Assembly (NCBI GenBank): GCA_946803715.1
Contig: CAMPET010000037.1
Location: 335,814-384,621, forward strand
DNA: 48,808 nt
Direction: 5' to 3'
From: Beroe ovata
Taxonomy: Eukaryota > Ctenophora > Nuda > Beroida > Beroidae
Below the pieces are notes generated by a model that was given only the letters and a program-made list of their open reading frames with translations, was not told the origin of the DNA and made no database searches. Positions 1 through 11,447 of the stretch are shown here, in pieces (the stretch's first letter is position 1; the number at the start of each line of letters is the position of its first letter). The position numbers and the translations under genes are program-made.

Positions 1-847
1 TGTGTGTGTGTGTGTGTGTGTCAGTGTCAGTGTCTGTGTGTGTGTTAGTGTGTGTCAGTGTGTGTACTGTGTGTCGGTGTGTGTGTCAGCGTGTGAATGT
101 GTGTGTGCGTTTTTGTGTGAGTTTGGGTCTGACGTCTACTGTTTGTTTCTGTCTCTGCTATCTAGAACTATGGCAGAGTAATTCCGTGTTTATTAACAAG
201 CAGTAAGCACACCACACTGCTTGTGTAGTGTTTAGTGTATGGTGTATGAAATACAATATACAATATATACTACCCCTCCTTTGATTCCTTCTCCAATCCC
301 CCCGTCCATCTAAACTGTGAAGCTCAGAATTCCCAAGTTCTGGGTTGCCCAGCCTCGCAGTTGTAAGCTGTAAGAGGTATCCTGTATTTTGCTATATCTG
401 CAGTATACCAATGCAATATTATACACCTCCATAGATAAGACTTTGGATACATGTGTATACCCACTCCGGATTATACATTGATAATATAGCTCATCTTATC
501 ATTTAGCTCTAATAGCGCGTTTAACTTTAAGTGGTCTAAACCAAGTCTAGAATTTAGGGTCTGGAAGCTAGGGTCTGGGAGCTATGGTCCAGAGGCTAGG
601 GTCTAACTCACTAACTCAGCTAATGTGTTAATGACACTTTATCCCATGATCTATTTTTACACCATTCTAGCCCAACATTGACCCCCATGTTTTAACCGGC
701 ATAACTGCACATGGTAACCTAACCTTACATGGTAACCGAGCCTTACATGAGGTCAGGTTACCACGTTATCATTTTACCCCATGTTTACCCAGTCATTTTA
801 CCCCATGTTTACCCCATGTTTACCCAGTCATTTTACCCTCATCTCAG
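1..847. repeat. TG microsatellite and non-coding flank
   Basis: Bases 1-130 are an interrupted TG microsatellite. From 131 to 847 I see no exon that continues the Kelch-family gene. There is a short local repeat of the type ttaccccatgt at about 775-835, lying in the intron directly before the first recognisable exon. The BTB exon or exons expected 5' of the BACK domain must lie upstream of the window, or be so short that I cannot see them. Confidence 0.7.
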
Positions 848-3800
848 GACCGCGTGTTTCAACTTCATGCTCCACCACATGGATAAGAACAACTGTATGG
901 ATCTCCTGAGTATAGCTGAGCGCCTCGACTGCAAGGTATTAACATGAACAAGAAGCAATGATGTGCACCAATGATGTATACCTCTGTGAATGAGTCATGA
1001 TGTGTTTGTTGTGATTTTAGAAATATGCCTCAAAGTGAGTTATGACATGTCATAGCTGTGACAGGTCGTGTTCAAATCGCCAGAATAGTGTATTCTATAA
1101 ATAGAACACAACGGCAAATAGTTTGAATACATCGTCTTTTGTAATATGATAGAACGACTTTTCCAGCCAATTATGATTACTTGCTTACTATAATTAAATG
1201 ATTAGCTAATTATTCAAACCCCCACCTCCTGTAGGTGACTAGTTATCATCTCTAATTTCAGGACACGATTGCCAGCTCGCTCAAGTTCATATCCCAACAT
1301 TTCGAAAGTGTCTATGAGATGAATGGTTTCAATGAAATTCCCCTACTGAAAATCAAATCTATTCTGTCGTCAGACGAGCTCAATGTGAAAACAGAGCTGA
1401 TGGCGTTCAATGGTGAGTACTTTTACTCCTTCATCATGTTTTAGTTCACCATTTACTTCCTACTCCCTCTTGAAAATTTGAAAATTCAAAACTTGTCGCA
1501 CTCCAAGCTCTCCCCAGCTTGTAAATCTCAAAGCTTATACGCTTATCAGCTCCAAACATTCTCTCAAGACACATCTTCTCACAAACCCAAATGTCGCTAT
1601 TTCATTACAGGAATGATGCGGTGGGTAAAGCACGATTTGGCCTCGCGGTCAGGACACTTGGCAGACCTCCTGAAGTGTATCCGATTACACTTGCTTACAG
1701 TGGAGGATTTAATTGAGCAGATTGAGTGTGAACCGCTGGTCATGTCCAGTACAGAGTGTAACAGGATATTGCATCACGTTAGTTAACCCCACCCCCCTGG
1801 GCGTCATAGGGCTGGGGAAATAGAGGTTGGGGGTGATTGGGATCACATGGCTGGGGGTTGTAGGGGTTGGAGCTCAAGGATGATATTATTGGGCAATTGG
1901 CTAGTATTGAATAAACGTATGTGATGTCACTATGATCTTATCCCTTTTATCATTAAGTTGTGCCTATGATAATAGAGTACACGTGACTCTCTCCCTCACT
2001 GCAATACCCATTGTATGAGCTGAACTTCTAAGTACACAATTATCTTCTTTGGGAATAGAGGAGTCACATTCGGCCAATTGAACGCAAGTCCATTCTGTCA
2101 TAACTAAACCAACAATCATGGAATTTTATGGAAGACGCGATGATGATTTTTCAGGGTAACTTGCGCAAATTTCTGATTTATTGACGATCGAATCGATCGA
2201 CGCCGTATGCGCGCGTGATGAATATAGCGCGCGCGTTTATTTACCGGATCTGATCAATCAGTTCTATTTACCCGATCAGTGTTTTTCCCGATCGACTTTT
2301 CTCAGAAGCCAATTCCCTTAATCAATTACTAAACATCGTAGCATCGCGCCACCCTGACCAGTCACCAGTATCATGTTATATTCAGGTTAAGAACGATCAT
2401 CTGATGCCACATAAGCGACAGTTTGTGCTGCTCCATGGCATTCCAACGAACACGCCTGACAGACAACCTCGCAAGAGAATCAGGTACAGACGTGACGTCA
2501 TCTTACATTCCTGACAAAATGTGTCAAATTTGTCAATTATCGTTTTTATTCGAGCCATCTAACCGCTCTCACACTCAGACCCCACGCATTGTTTGTGTGC
2601 GGAGGGATTGATTCGAAGAGAATATTCCTTAAAAGGTTGGTAATTGTAGCAAATTTCATATCGCAATTGGTACTTTGATTTACAACAATTTATCTTGTTA
2701 AGATTGCAGTGAGTTTCAATATCATGTAGCGCTATTCGAATGGAGAAGGGAAGGGGTATGAAATTTTGCCGATCACGTGACATGTGAACACAATTATACA
2801 GAGACTAAACCCCCTCACTATATAACAGTGTGGAGTGTTACGATGTGGAAAGGAAAGAGTGGTTTCCCTGTGCGGACATGCTGACTAAACGAGGCAGCCA
2901 CGGTATAGCCCTCATGAACGGCAAGATATACGCTGTCGGTAAGTTGCGGGTAGCTATTGGTGGTTGGGAAAAGAGGGGGAAATGTTGAGAAGTGTCGCAA
3001 TCGCAAGTTGTATCAAACATCATAGGATCGATTGCCGATACTATATAAGTTCGATTTTTGGATATTTGAGTAAAACTTGGATTTTGGATTCTTGCCTGTT
3101 GTATCATTCAACAAATAGGGAACGAGACTTCAAACTGTACACCGAATGCATTGCCCTGGTAACACACTATTACCAGATGGTCACGATGGTAACGCCCTAT
3201 TACCAGGTGGTCACGATGGTAACGCCCTATTACCAGGTGGTCACGATGGTAACGAGTTTCTTGACACAGTGGAAATGTATGATCCAGTGGAGGACTCGTG
3301 GTCGAGTATACCAAAGATGACCAGAGCACGGAACGGGGCAGGAGCAGCAGTTATAGGGAACTATCTCTATGCCATAGGTACGGGACATCCAGTGCCATTC
3401 TGGTGATATTGATAACTGGTGATAACTGGTACTGTGCGATAACTGGTACTGTGCGATAACTGGTACTGTGCTATTACTGGTACTGAGTAATGCCATGTCT
3501 ATTTTCGCGCATTCGTAGTGCAAAAATTTCGATCTATCTTGTTCTCGTCATTGTTCTGCCACACCCTATTTTATTCTATGTTCAGTTATTAAACTCTCTC
3601 GACACAATATCCATAGCACACCACATTTTCACACTCCAGGTGGCAGAGACAAGCAGTCGCGTCACCGTACATGCGAGAGATTTTCCCACTCTACAGGGGT
3701 GTGGGAGCAGATATCGGACATGAACCACGGCCGTGCTGGAGCAGCTGTCGCCACTCTCAACAACAAGTTCGTATGTTCCCGCGCTGCGTCAGCGTGACCC

Positions 3801-4919
3801 AAATACTGCGCGCGCGCTGCGCGTTTCCGTGGTTTTCTACGACTTTTCAGTTCACTGAGTAGAACAGGGGCGCGCAACGTGTGCACAAGTTCGTACTCTG
3901 TACTTCATACTTGGGGTGGGGCACAGTTTGTGTCACATAGCGCTGGTGTTACCTGCTTATTGTGTGAGTCCCTTGTGACCTGCTGTTTCCCAATACTGCT
4001 ATCGTAATGACAAATATTTCCCCCATGCACAGGATTTATGCTGTTGGGGGTCGGAGCAATGACAAGACCTATCTCCGGAGTATGGAATACTATGACCCAC
4101 TCACCAACCAGTGGAATATCCAGAAACCGATGGAGTCGTGCAGATACTTCTTCAGGTAGACTCCAGACTATCTGTGGTTGAGAGAGGTTGTTTGTGTTTT
4201 GCATCCTCTCTCGTCACCATCATGAAAGCTCTGTAAGCGCTTCAAAATTTAATCATTCCCAGTGAAAAATTTGTGATAATGAACTTCGTCACAGTAACCA
4301 ACTGTCTCTAACATTCTCTCTATCTCAATCCACTAACCCCCCCCTCTCCCCCTCAGCATGGCAGTGGTAAAGGAAATGATGTACGTGATCGGGGGGAACA
4401 TATATCAGGAGAACGATGATGTGGAGCACAGACCAGTCCCGGTGGAACTGTTTGATCCTAAGAAGGAGATGTGGGAAATGCTCGATATAAAGAGTGACGG
4501 AATAACGTTGAGGAGTGTCTGTGTTCTCGATGATACGGTAAGCTGCACGATGGAACGTGCTTTCATCAATTTGTAGCTCTCTATCTCTACATTATTACGT
4601 CCATAGCAGGAGCACCCATATCCCATTCATGATGATTTGGGGCATATTACACCCGGCAAAAATACACGCCGTGACGCACAGAAATAGTAAAAATGCCATG
4701 TTATAATAGAGGTGCACAGTGCACACATGAACACTTACCCTCTCTCTGATACAGATTATACTAGCCGGTGGCATAAAGAACAGTGCGATGTTGAAAACAG
4801 TGCACTGTTTCAACACCAAAACTGACGAGTTCACCGACCTCCCGTCCATGAAGTCAGATCGGGGAGGATGTGGTATGATTGCCTTCACTCCCTCAGATGT
4901 CGCTAATCTAGACACGTGA
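848..4919 (+). CDS. BACK-Kelch protein (KLHL family), 5'-partial, 11 exons
   Basis: Exons: 848-935, 1262-1412, 1611-1777, 2386-2483, 2579-2635, 2829-2938, 3237-3377, 3640-3766, 4033-4155, 4357-4537, 4755-4919. All have AG/GT borders and matching phases and give about 468 residues. Exons 1-4 read as a BACK domain (ACFNFMLHHMDKNN start; LLKCIRLHLLTVEDL; KRQFVLLHGIP end). Exons 5-11 read as six Kelch repeats, each with the double-Gly strand (YAVGG, YAIGG, YAVGG, YVIGG, ILAGG) and the Tyr/Trp pair (VECYDVERKEW, VEMYDPVEDSW, MEYYDPLTNQW). Family knowledge: BTB-BACK-Kelch proteins are usually Cullin-3 E3 adaptors. The Kelch propeller binds the substrate and the BTB binds Cul3. The BTB is not in the window, so the Cul3 role is inference. 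Oddities: the acceptor of exon 7 is triplicated, and the stop at 4917-4919 lies inside a minisatellite. Confidence 0.88.
3167..3256 (+). repeat. Three 30-base repeats, each carrying a 3' splice acceptor
   Basis: Copies are at 3167-3196, 3197-3226 and 3227-3256. Each carries the acceptor ctattaccag followed by the first codons of Kelch exon 7. The possible exon starts are 3177, 3207 and 3237. The unit is ten codons long, and both upstream copies stay open into the exon. Using an earlier acceptor would therefore add one or two in-frame decapeptides at the start of a Kelch blade. The first copy begins with a instead of g after the AG, which changes the junction Gly to Asp. Confidence 0.85.
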
Positions 4920-5215
4920 TCAGATGTCGCTACACGTGATCAGATGTCGCTAATCTAGACACGTGATCAGATGTCCCAACTCTAGACACGTGATCAGATN
5001 GCTATCTAGACACGTGATCATATGTCCCAACTCTAGACACGTGATCAGATGTCGCTACATTAGACACGTGATCAGATGTCGCTACACGTGATCATGATCA
5101 GATGTCGCTACTCTAGACACGTGATCAGATGTCACAACTCTAGAAGTAGACACGTGATATCAGTATCACTAATCAGATACCGCCATACTCTAGACAAGTG
5201 ATCACTAATCAGTGC
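4894..5215. repeat. Minisatellite with CACGTGATCAGATGTC core
   Basis: Tandem units of about 20-30 bases share the core cacgtgatcagatgtcgct, with variable spacers such as aatctaga. The array overlaps the last ten codons and the stop of the Kelch-family gene. An N at 5000 sits inside it. Each unit contains the palindrome CACGTG (an E-box) and tgatca. Nothing here proves a regulatory role. Confidence 0.9.
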
Positions 5216-6409
5216 TATACTTATAGTTATACTCAGTGTGCTATAGATCTGTACAGTGTACACAATTTAACAAAGCCGTGTAAAAATGATATCATCATGT
5301 GACTAGCACCGCCATGGATGTTGACAATTGAGACATATTTAGTATGTTATCATATTAGCTAAACGATAGCAATAGTCTAGAAATTAGATGAAAACTGACA
5401 GTTTAGTTGATAGCCCCATTGGCAGAATTCGCGGGCAAATAGCATTTACTTGACATCATCAAGACGGACAAAGCCATCGCACGTTACCAGATCGAATTGA
5501 ATATAACCATGAACATATCTTTTGAAAGGTTCATTGATTGTTGTACTTGTACATTTGCATTGTAAATGTATTTGTTGTTGTACATGCTTCAGTTTATTTT
5601 CCAATTACATAGGATACGAAATTGAACTTGTTCTGTCCGTAGGGTGCGCCCTTTTTTCTAACTTTTTGAGGCTCTAGCCTTTTCTGGTAGATCTCGATGA
5701 GCTGATCACGAAGATGTCAAGCTTTTTGAAATTGGACAACGCCTTCCTTGTGCCAAATGACATTTTCTTTTTAGTCACGTGATCAGTCACGTGGGTCACG
5801 TGACTCATCNCACCTGCTAAATTTCCCCCTACCCTTGCCAGGGATAAAATCCCGCCAGCAAGGGTAGGGTGAAATCCTACAAATGAAATCCAAAATCTAA
5901 CACAATGGCACAACATGCAATCTAGACGGATTTGAATACCGCGCCGCTCTCCCGCGTCGCTGGTATGACGCAAGCCGCGGCCGCCCTGCAAATTTTGCGC
6001 GCGCATGGTCTTTTATTTTCAGATTTTGACTTCTGATCACGCGACGCGCTTGCGTGAGAAACAGAGGTAAGATAAAATCTGACAGGGTCTTTCATTGATC
6101 GACAATGGACAAAATTACAGAATATCAAGGTTAAAAATCGATTATGGCTATCTGCTATGTTTGCAGTATACCCAGGCCACACACGCGACCAAATCTTGAG
6201 ATAGGGAGAATCAAACACCATATTACCATGCTATATTACTATAGATAAGACTTTGGACTGAAAAGATTTATCAATATACTTCGAGGGACTTTTTGAGGAA
6301 TTGAACAGCTTGGGAGACATGCTTTGGATTTTAACTTTCCCCTGCACTAAATTGAGACGATCTGGTCTGTAAAGAAATAGGGTAACAGGGTGTTTGTCCA
6401 AAAATTGGA
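5216..6409. repeat. Intergenic sequence with foldback elements
   Basis: No coding region found. Bases 5770-5803 repeat CACGTGA(T/C) palindromes. Bases 5827-5868 form an inverted repeat (ctacccttgc ... gcaagggtag) directly after the N at 5810. Bases 5935-6090 are GC-rich and share the end sequence of the foldback family at 40.4-41.2 kb (gagaaacagaggtaagat, then aaatctgacag). The remainder is AT-rich and featureless. Confidence 0.6.
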
Positions 6410-6412
6410 GAC

Positions 6413-6575
6413 ATGTGCCCTTTTTAGGCTTTCCTGGGGTTTAGGCTTTCCTGGGGTTTAGGTGCCCTTTTTAGGCTTTCCTGGGGTTTAGGCTTTCCTG
6501 GGGTTAAGGCTCCTGGGGTTTAGGCTTTCCTGGGGTTTTTAGGCTTTCCTGGTTTTTTAGGTTTTCCTGGGGTCT
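6413..6575. repeat. Minisatellite ttaggctttcctggggt
   Basis: About nine imperfect copies of a 16-18 base unit ttaggctttcctggggt, with small deletions, lie about 300 bases upstream of the TAF5 start codon. Confidence 0.9.
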
Positions 6576-6870
6576 TCCATGGCTCTGGTCTTTTTCTCAA
6601 AACCATTTGACTAGAATGTTGTGATAAATCCCATGCAATTGTAAAATATCAACAGTTCAGTTTGCATTATACTACAATGATAGTACACAAATACACATAA
6701 TATGCAGTGTTAAATTTTCTTAGCTTTATGCAGTATGCTCAATGATAATTCAGAACTAGGAATTTTTGTAACTTTGACTTCATTTTGTGTATGGCTTGGA
6801 CAGATTGCATGTTACAGATTACATGGAAAGATTTCATGTCACTTACTGATAACACCATTTGATTTTAAAG

Positions 6871-8832
6871 ATGGCTGGTAAAGAGCTATTGAGTACTTCT
6901 GGTGATGGAGATGATGAACAATTGCTACAAGCTGTTTTAGGGTACCTGAAGAAAAAGAACTTACAGGAAACAGTTTGTACTCTAAAGAAAGAGGCAGACA
7001 TTCATGGAGATGAAGATTCAATGCACATTGATAAGATGAAACAAGTTCTGACCAGCTATAAGAGCGCTCAGCACCAGGAACGTGCATTGTCCCAATTTGG
7101 AGCTCTGTGTCAGTTTGTAGAGAAAAGTCTTGAGATGTATCGTGGTGAGCTAAGTTTGGTAATTTATCCTCTTTTTGTTCAGATATATCTAGAACTCATT
7201 GTCGGCAATCAGCCAAAGCTTGCTAGAGAATTTTATGAGAAATATAAAGGGCAGCAAGAGGGTCGCCAGGATGATTTAAATGAGTTGGTAACAATCACTT
7301 CTAAAGAAGCATTACAGCTCAATCAAAACTTTTCTCAGTTCAGGAGTAATAAGTATGTTGTACGCATGTGCAAGGATAGTTTCAATTGCCTCCTCTCACA
7401 TCTCCAAGACAACTCTCATGTCCTCTTACTGAACCTTATCAATCTTCATCTTTTTGTTGATGTATTCGATGGTTTGCCAAAGCAGCTATCACAGGTGGCA
7501 TTGTCTAACTCAACCATGATGGGTGATAGCATGAGATCAGTGAACCAACAGAAAATGTTTTACGGAGTAGCACATCTACCAGCAATGCTGAATGCTCTGC
7601 TGGATCCAGATGAATTTGATGAAGGAGCAATGGATACAGATGTTGACGCCAAGAAGAAGAAAAAGAAAGAGAAGATGATTCTTGCAACCGTCAAGCAGAA
7701 AGACAAGACTGAATCTCACACCCCCCAAGCAAACAGAATTCCCTATCCCGCTTTGAGTGAGTTAGAAACCGCCGCCCAGCAAGAACTGATACAAGAATTG
7801 TCAGGGAGATACAGGATAACGCATGGGAACCAACCAACCATTGCTTTCTATACATTCATGAATGCGAGGAATATCATCAACAATGCTAGTCTATCAGAGG
7901 ATTGTAAGTTGCTAGTTGGTGCGTGTCAAAACAGTGCTGTCAAAGTTTGGTCACTCACCAAGAATAAGCTTCTCAGGATGAAAGACGCTGAAGAGCTGGA
8001 CAGCCTGAACCTAGCTGATGAGAACATCATAGATATCATAATGGATGAGAAAACTGGTTCCCAATCTCTCTCGCTCCACGGTCACATTGGTCCTGTCTAT
8101 GATGCCTCTGTCAATTTCAACAAATCCCTTATTTTAAGTTCTGGTGAGGATTGCACAGCGAGGTTGTGGTCACTCCAAACTCACACACAACTGTCAGCTT
8201 ATCGAGCTCACGAACACCCTGTATGGAGGTGTGTTTGGTCACCACACGGCCATTATTTCGCCACAGGAGGTGCTGATAGACTGGTTCTATTGTGGAGTAC
8301 ACAGCACATTTCCCCTGTCAGACTATTCAGTGGTCACCTTGGTGACGTAACATCCCTCTGCATGCATCCTAATGGTAACTATGTGGCATCCGGTAGTAGT
8401 GACAGGAGTGTACGGGTATGGGACATGCTGAGTGGGGGCTGTGTGAGGCACCTCACGGGGCACAAGGGTGCCGTCACCTCTCTTGTCTTCTCACCTCACG
8501 GGCACTTACTTGTATCGGGGGATGAGTCTGGTAAGATCTTAGTGTGGGACATGAGCACGGGTTCCCACGCCGCTACGCTTTCCAATCACACTGCAGCGGT
8601 CACATGTCTTGCCATGAGTAGGGAGGGTGGGACAGTAGTCAGTGGTGGGATGGATTGTGTGGTTAATACTTGGGACCTGGCGTTTGTTGTGGACAATATT
8701 GAGAATGAACTGGCTAATGAGGATGTTTTGATCAACAAGAGTAGGACTAAGGATTCCCCATTGCTATATGTGGGTACCACTCGTAAAAACCTTATCATGG
8801 GTGTGGGGTCGTATTGTCCACCTTCTAAATGA
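6871..8832 (+). CDS. TAF5: TAF5, WD40 subunit of TFIID, intronless
   Basis: A single 653-residue ORF. I start at ATG 6871, which has a good context (aaagATGG) and an in-frame stop at 6850-6852 just upstream. Seen: a LisH-like segment at about residues 17-46 (LLQAVLGYLKKKNLQE), an NTD2 alpha-helical domain at about 70-205, a Lys-rich linker near 265, then WD40 repeats from about 340 to the end with closing WSL/WST/WDM/WDL. The TAF5-typical IMDEKT motif precedes the GH-GPVY blade. The C-terminal TRKNLIMGVGSY resembles the last propeller strand of TAF5. Family knowledge: TAF5 is a core scaffold of TFIID in the nucleus. IMDEKT and the linker argue for TAF5 over the SAGA paralogue TAF5L. It is shorter than human TAF5 (about 800) mainly at the N-terminus. 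Unlike its spliced neighbours it has no intron. A poly(A) signal AATAAA is at 9318-9323. Confidence 0.95.
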   Translation: MAGKELLSTSGDGDDEQLLQAVLGYLKKKNLQETVCTLKKEADIHGDEDSMHIDKMKQVLTSYKSAQHQERALSQFGALCQFVEKSLEMYRGELSLVIYPLFVQIYLELIVGNQPKLAREFYEKYKGQQEGRQDDLNELVTITSKEALQLNQNFSQFRSNKYVVRMCKDSFNCLLSHLQDNSHVLLLNLINLHLFVDVFDGLPKQLSQVALSNSTMMGDSMRSVNQQKMFYGVAHLPAMLNALLDPDEFDEGAMDTDVDAKKKKKKEKMILATVKQKDKTESHTPQANRIPYPALSELETAAQQELIQELSGRYRITHGNQPTIAFYTFMNARNIINNASLSEDCKLLVGACQNSAVKVWSLTKNKLLRMKDAEELDSLNLADENIIDIIMDEKTGSQSLSLHGHIGPVYDASVNFNKSLILSSGEDCTARLWSLQTHTQLSAYRAHEHPVWRCVWSPHGHYFATGGADRLVLLWSTQHISPVRLFSGHLGDVTSLCMHPNGNYVASGSSDRSVRVWDMLSGGCVRHLTGHKGAVTSLVFSPHGHLLVSGDESGKILVWDMSTGSHAATLSNHTAAVTCLAMSREGGTVVSGGMDCVVNTWDLAFVVDNIENELANEDVLINKSRTKDSPLLYVGTTRKNLIMGVGSYCPPSK

Positions 8833-9481
8833 ACGTGGAATTGTGTATCAGCCAGCCTTTATAAAGAATTATTTGATCAATTGTTACGACGTTCTGGGCA
8901 ATGTAGGTATTGTTGCTATGTATCAAGACAAGAACAGGATTCTTCAAATTTTTTATTATTATTCATTGAATTAAGTCATTATCGCCGGTAAATTATTGTG
9001 AAGTTTATGGATTTAATCACTTTATTGCAACACTTGAGACATGGTCTCAACTTATCAGAACCCGAAGCCCCTATTTCAACTCCATGTTTCTGCTGCAGAC
9101 CTGTCATATACTAAAACGCTCTGATACTGCGATATGTGATTTCCTTGATACTATAAAAGGAAACATGGCGTCTGATGTTGTGCATTTTGAGCTTTATTCA
9201 TGAGACATATTGAAGTTTCAAATTATTGAATTGAGCTACCCGAGTTATTGGTTTCGAAGTTAAACTTTCGTTCATATACGATTCGAATCAATCATGGAGC
9301 GTATTATATTGTGCAACAATAAATATTCAATGTACTCATATTTCATTCCTTGCGGTCAGTACAGTGCGATGTGTGTGTGTATCTGTGTGTTTGTATGGGA
9401 CATTAATGTCCCACAGAACGATTTTAATTAAAAATGTAATGTAAAATCGTTCTGAACATCGTTTTAAACAGGAAATGAGAA
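8833..9481. other. TAF5 3' flank and MINDY 5' flank
   Basis: No coding sequence. AATAAA at 9318-9323 may end the TAF5 transcript. An inverted repeat (cagaacgatttta ... taaaatcgttctg) at about 9414-9455 sits just upstream of the MINDY start and could form a hairpin in its 5' UTR or promoter. Confidence 0.5.
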
Positions 9482-11447
9482 ATGGAGGAACGGAATAGTG
9501 AAGAAACTCCGAACAATGATTTTGGGGATGCATTTGCCAGTGGACGAACAAAATCGACAGAACATCTAGACTCAAGCAAACCACTTGATGAGTGCGACGA
9601 AGACGGGGCAAATATTCCTCAGAAACCGTCGACAAGTGTCGTGAAAGATGACGTCACCAAGACCGACGATGACGTCACTCCGAGGAACGAGGCTAGCCCA
9701 GGCCCGTCAAACCTACCTCAAACACTGTTTTATATCAAACAGTTCGAGGCAAACCCAAAACCACAGAGCATCATCCTTCAATCGGTGAATGGCCCATGCC
9801 CGCTTATCGCCATTATGAATTGCCTTCTACTCAAGCACAAGCTATCACTTCCATCGGATACTGAGTGTATTTCCGCCACAAGCCTCTGCTCACTGCTGGG
9901 TAACTATCTGCTGGACAAGGCACAGCAGAACACACAGGAGAAACACCATACTGAGCAATACATCCTCGACTCTCTGGACCGATTTGTACAAATACAAACT
10001 GGTATTGATGTCAATGTAAAGTTTAACAGTGTTGAGGGATTCGAATACACCCCGGAGCTATCACTATTCGATCTGGCTCAAGTTAGTCTACTACACGGCT
10101 GGTTGGTTGATCCCCAGGACACAGTGCTCTTTGAACTGATTGGGGATCTCAGCTACAACCAGCTTGTCGAGAAAACCATGGACAAGTCATGTAGCTCCGA
10201 CACGAGGGAGGTGTCAGAATCACTTCTTCTCAGAGACCACCTGGAATCCACACAACTAACAGTGCACGGTATATGCGAGATTAACAGCACAATGGCTACA
10301 GGGGATATAGCGGTGTTGTTCAGGAATAATCACTTTAGTACAATTACCAAGCAGCAGGGCAGATTGTTTGTCCTGGTAACCGATATAGGATGGGCGGAAC
10401 AGTCCAAAGTGATTTGGGAAACACTGGACAGTACTTGCAATAGTTCCGTTTTTGTGGACGGGTTTTTCAAACCGTCCAAAGCCACGCAGCCGTCGACTCT
10501 GGATAATCGGCAGTCAACGACGAATGATGAGGTAAACAAAGAATTCACTCGTTGTTTGGCATGATATTGATTATTTATTAAATAGCTTACTATTAAATCA
10601 TGCAATATTAGATCACAAAACAGCGAATTTGCTTTGTTCTTGGGAAGCTTAGACACAATCGCAGAATGTCACTTTCGACGGTTTTGCATTCGTGTTTGAT
10701 GAGAATTTCTTCAGTTCTTGAGTTACTATACAACGTGGTAACTTATTGTAGCTGTCTCATTATCTGCAGTAGAAATGCAATAACTATACCCAATATGTAT
10801 GTCATGAGGGAAATGTCTAATATAACGTCTATGACGTATATTCAGGATTACGCACTATCACTGGAACTACAAATCAGTAAAGAAGAACAAATCGAACAGC
10901 AAAGATTATGGGATGAAGCTAAGGTAATAGTGGTTGAATCATGAGATAAATCGTATTCTACTTGAATGAATGAATATCGAATTTCAACTCGTCATTTTCA
11001 GCAAATCAGTCAACAGCAGGGTGCAGCACACTCTAACGAACAGGAGAAAACGCAGGAAAAATCAAAACAAAAAGTTCAGAAGGTTTTCTCTCTATTGCTA
11101 GTTTTTGCGTTTATATCACGCGCAATCCTCAATTTTCAGCGCTTCACGCGTGTTTATTTGCGCGCTAACGTGGAATTTACAAATGACAATGTTTCTGTCT
11201 ATTGACAGTCTGTTGACCGAATAAGCTCTTGTCTAGCCCGTCCCATCAAGCAATATGTCGGATAATCTAAGTTCGAGACACATTTATATGGTCCATGAAG
11301 CTTATGTCCCGCGACTTCGTGGACGCAATGTTACGATCCAATTTAATATCGCGATCATCAAATTAAAATTATAGCTGCTTATTTCAGGAACACAAAGCGT
11401 CAGAAAGGGAGCGTAAAAAGTCTGAAAACAACTGTACATTGATGTGA
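9482..11447 (+). CDS. MINDY1/2: MINDY1/2-type (FAM63) K48 deubiquitinase, 4 exons
   Basis: Exons 9482-10531, 10846-10923, 11002-11082 and 11388-11447 are all phase 0 and give 422 residues. Seen: an acidic, disordered N-terminus (1-80), then the MINDY catalytic domain. In it LQSVNGPCPLIAIMNCLL gives Gln100 (oxyanion hole) and Cys106 (nucleophile) six residues apart, and LFRNNHFST gives catalytic His284. This matches the known Q/C/H geometry of MINDY-1. Exon 2 starts DYALSLELQ, like the ubiquitin-interacting helix after the catalytic domain. Exons 3-4 encode a Gln/Lys-rich tail ending in CTLM, a CaaX box predicting farnesylation. Family knowledge: MINDY enzymes trim K48-linked ubiquitin chains. 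The donor of exon 3 (gttttc) is weak, so the tail could be alternatively spliced. Retaining intron 1 would end the protein ten residues after 10531, without the ubiquitin-binding helix or the CaaX box. Confidence 0.93.

Noticed and set aside
2818-3107. Minus-strand ORFs across the Kelch exons
   Set aside because: Antisense shadows of the spliced plus-strand gene.
4894-5215. CRISPR-like array
   Set aside because: Unit lengths vary, spacers are not unique, and the context is an animal gene. It is a minisatellite. The same applies to 39600-39883 and 15003-15300.
6859-6870. Upstream TTG start for TAF5
   Set aside because: Would add four residues from a non-ATG codon. ATG 6871 has a good context and the upstream frame closes at 6850.
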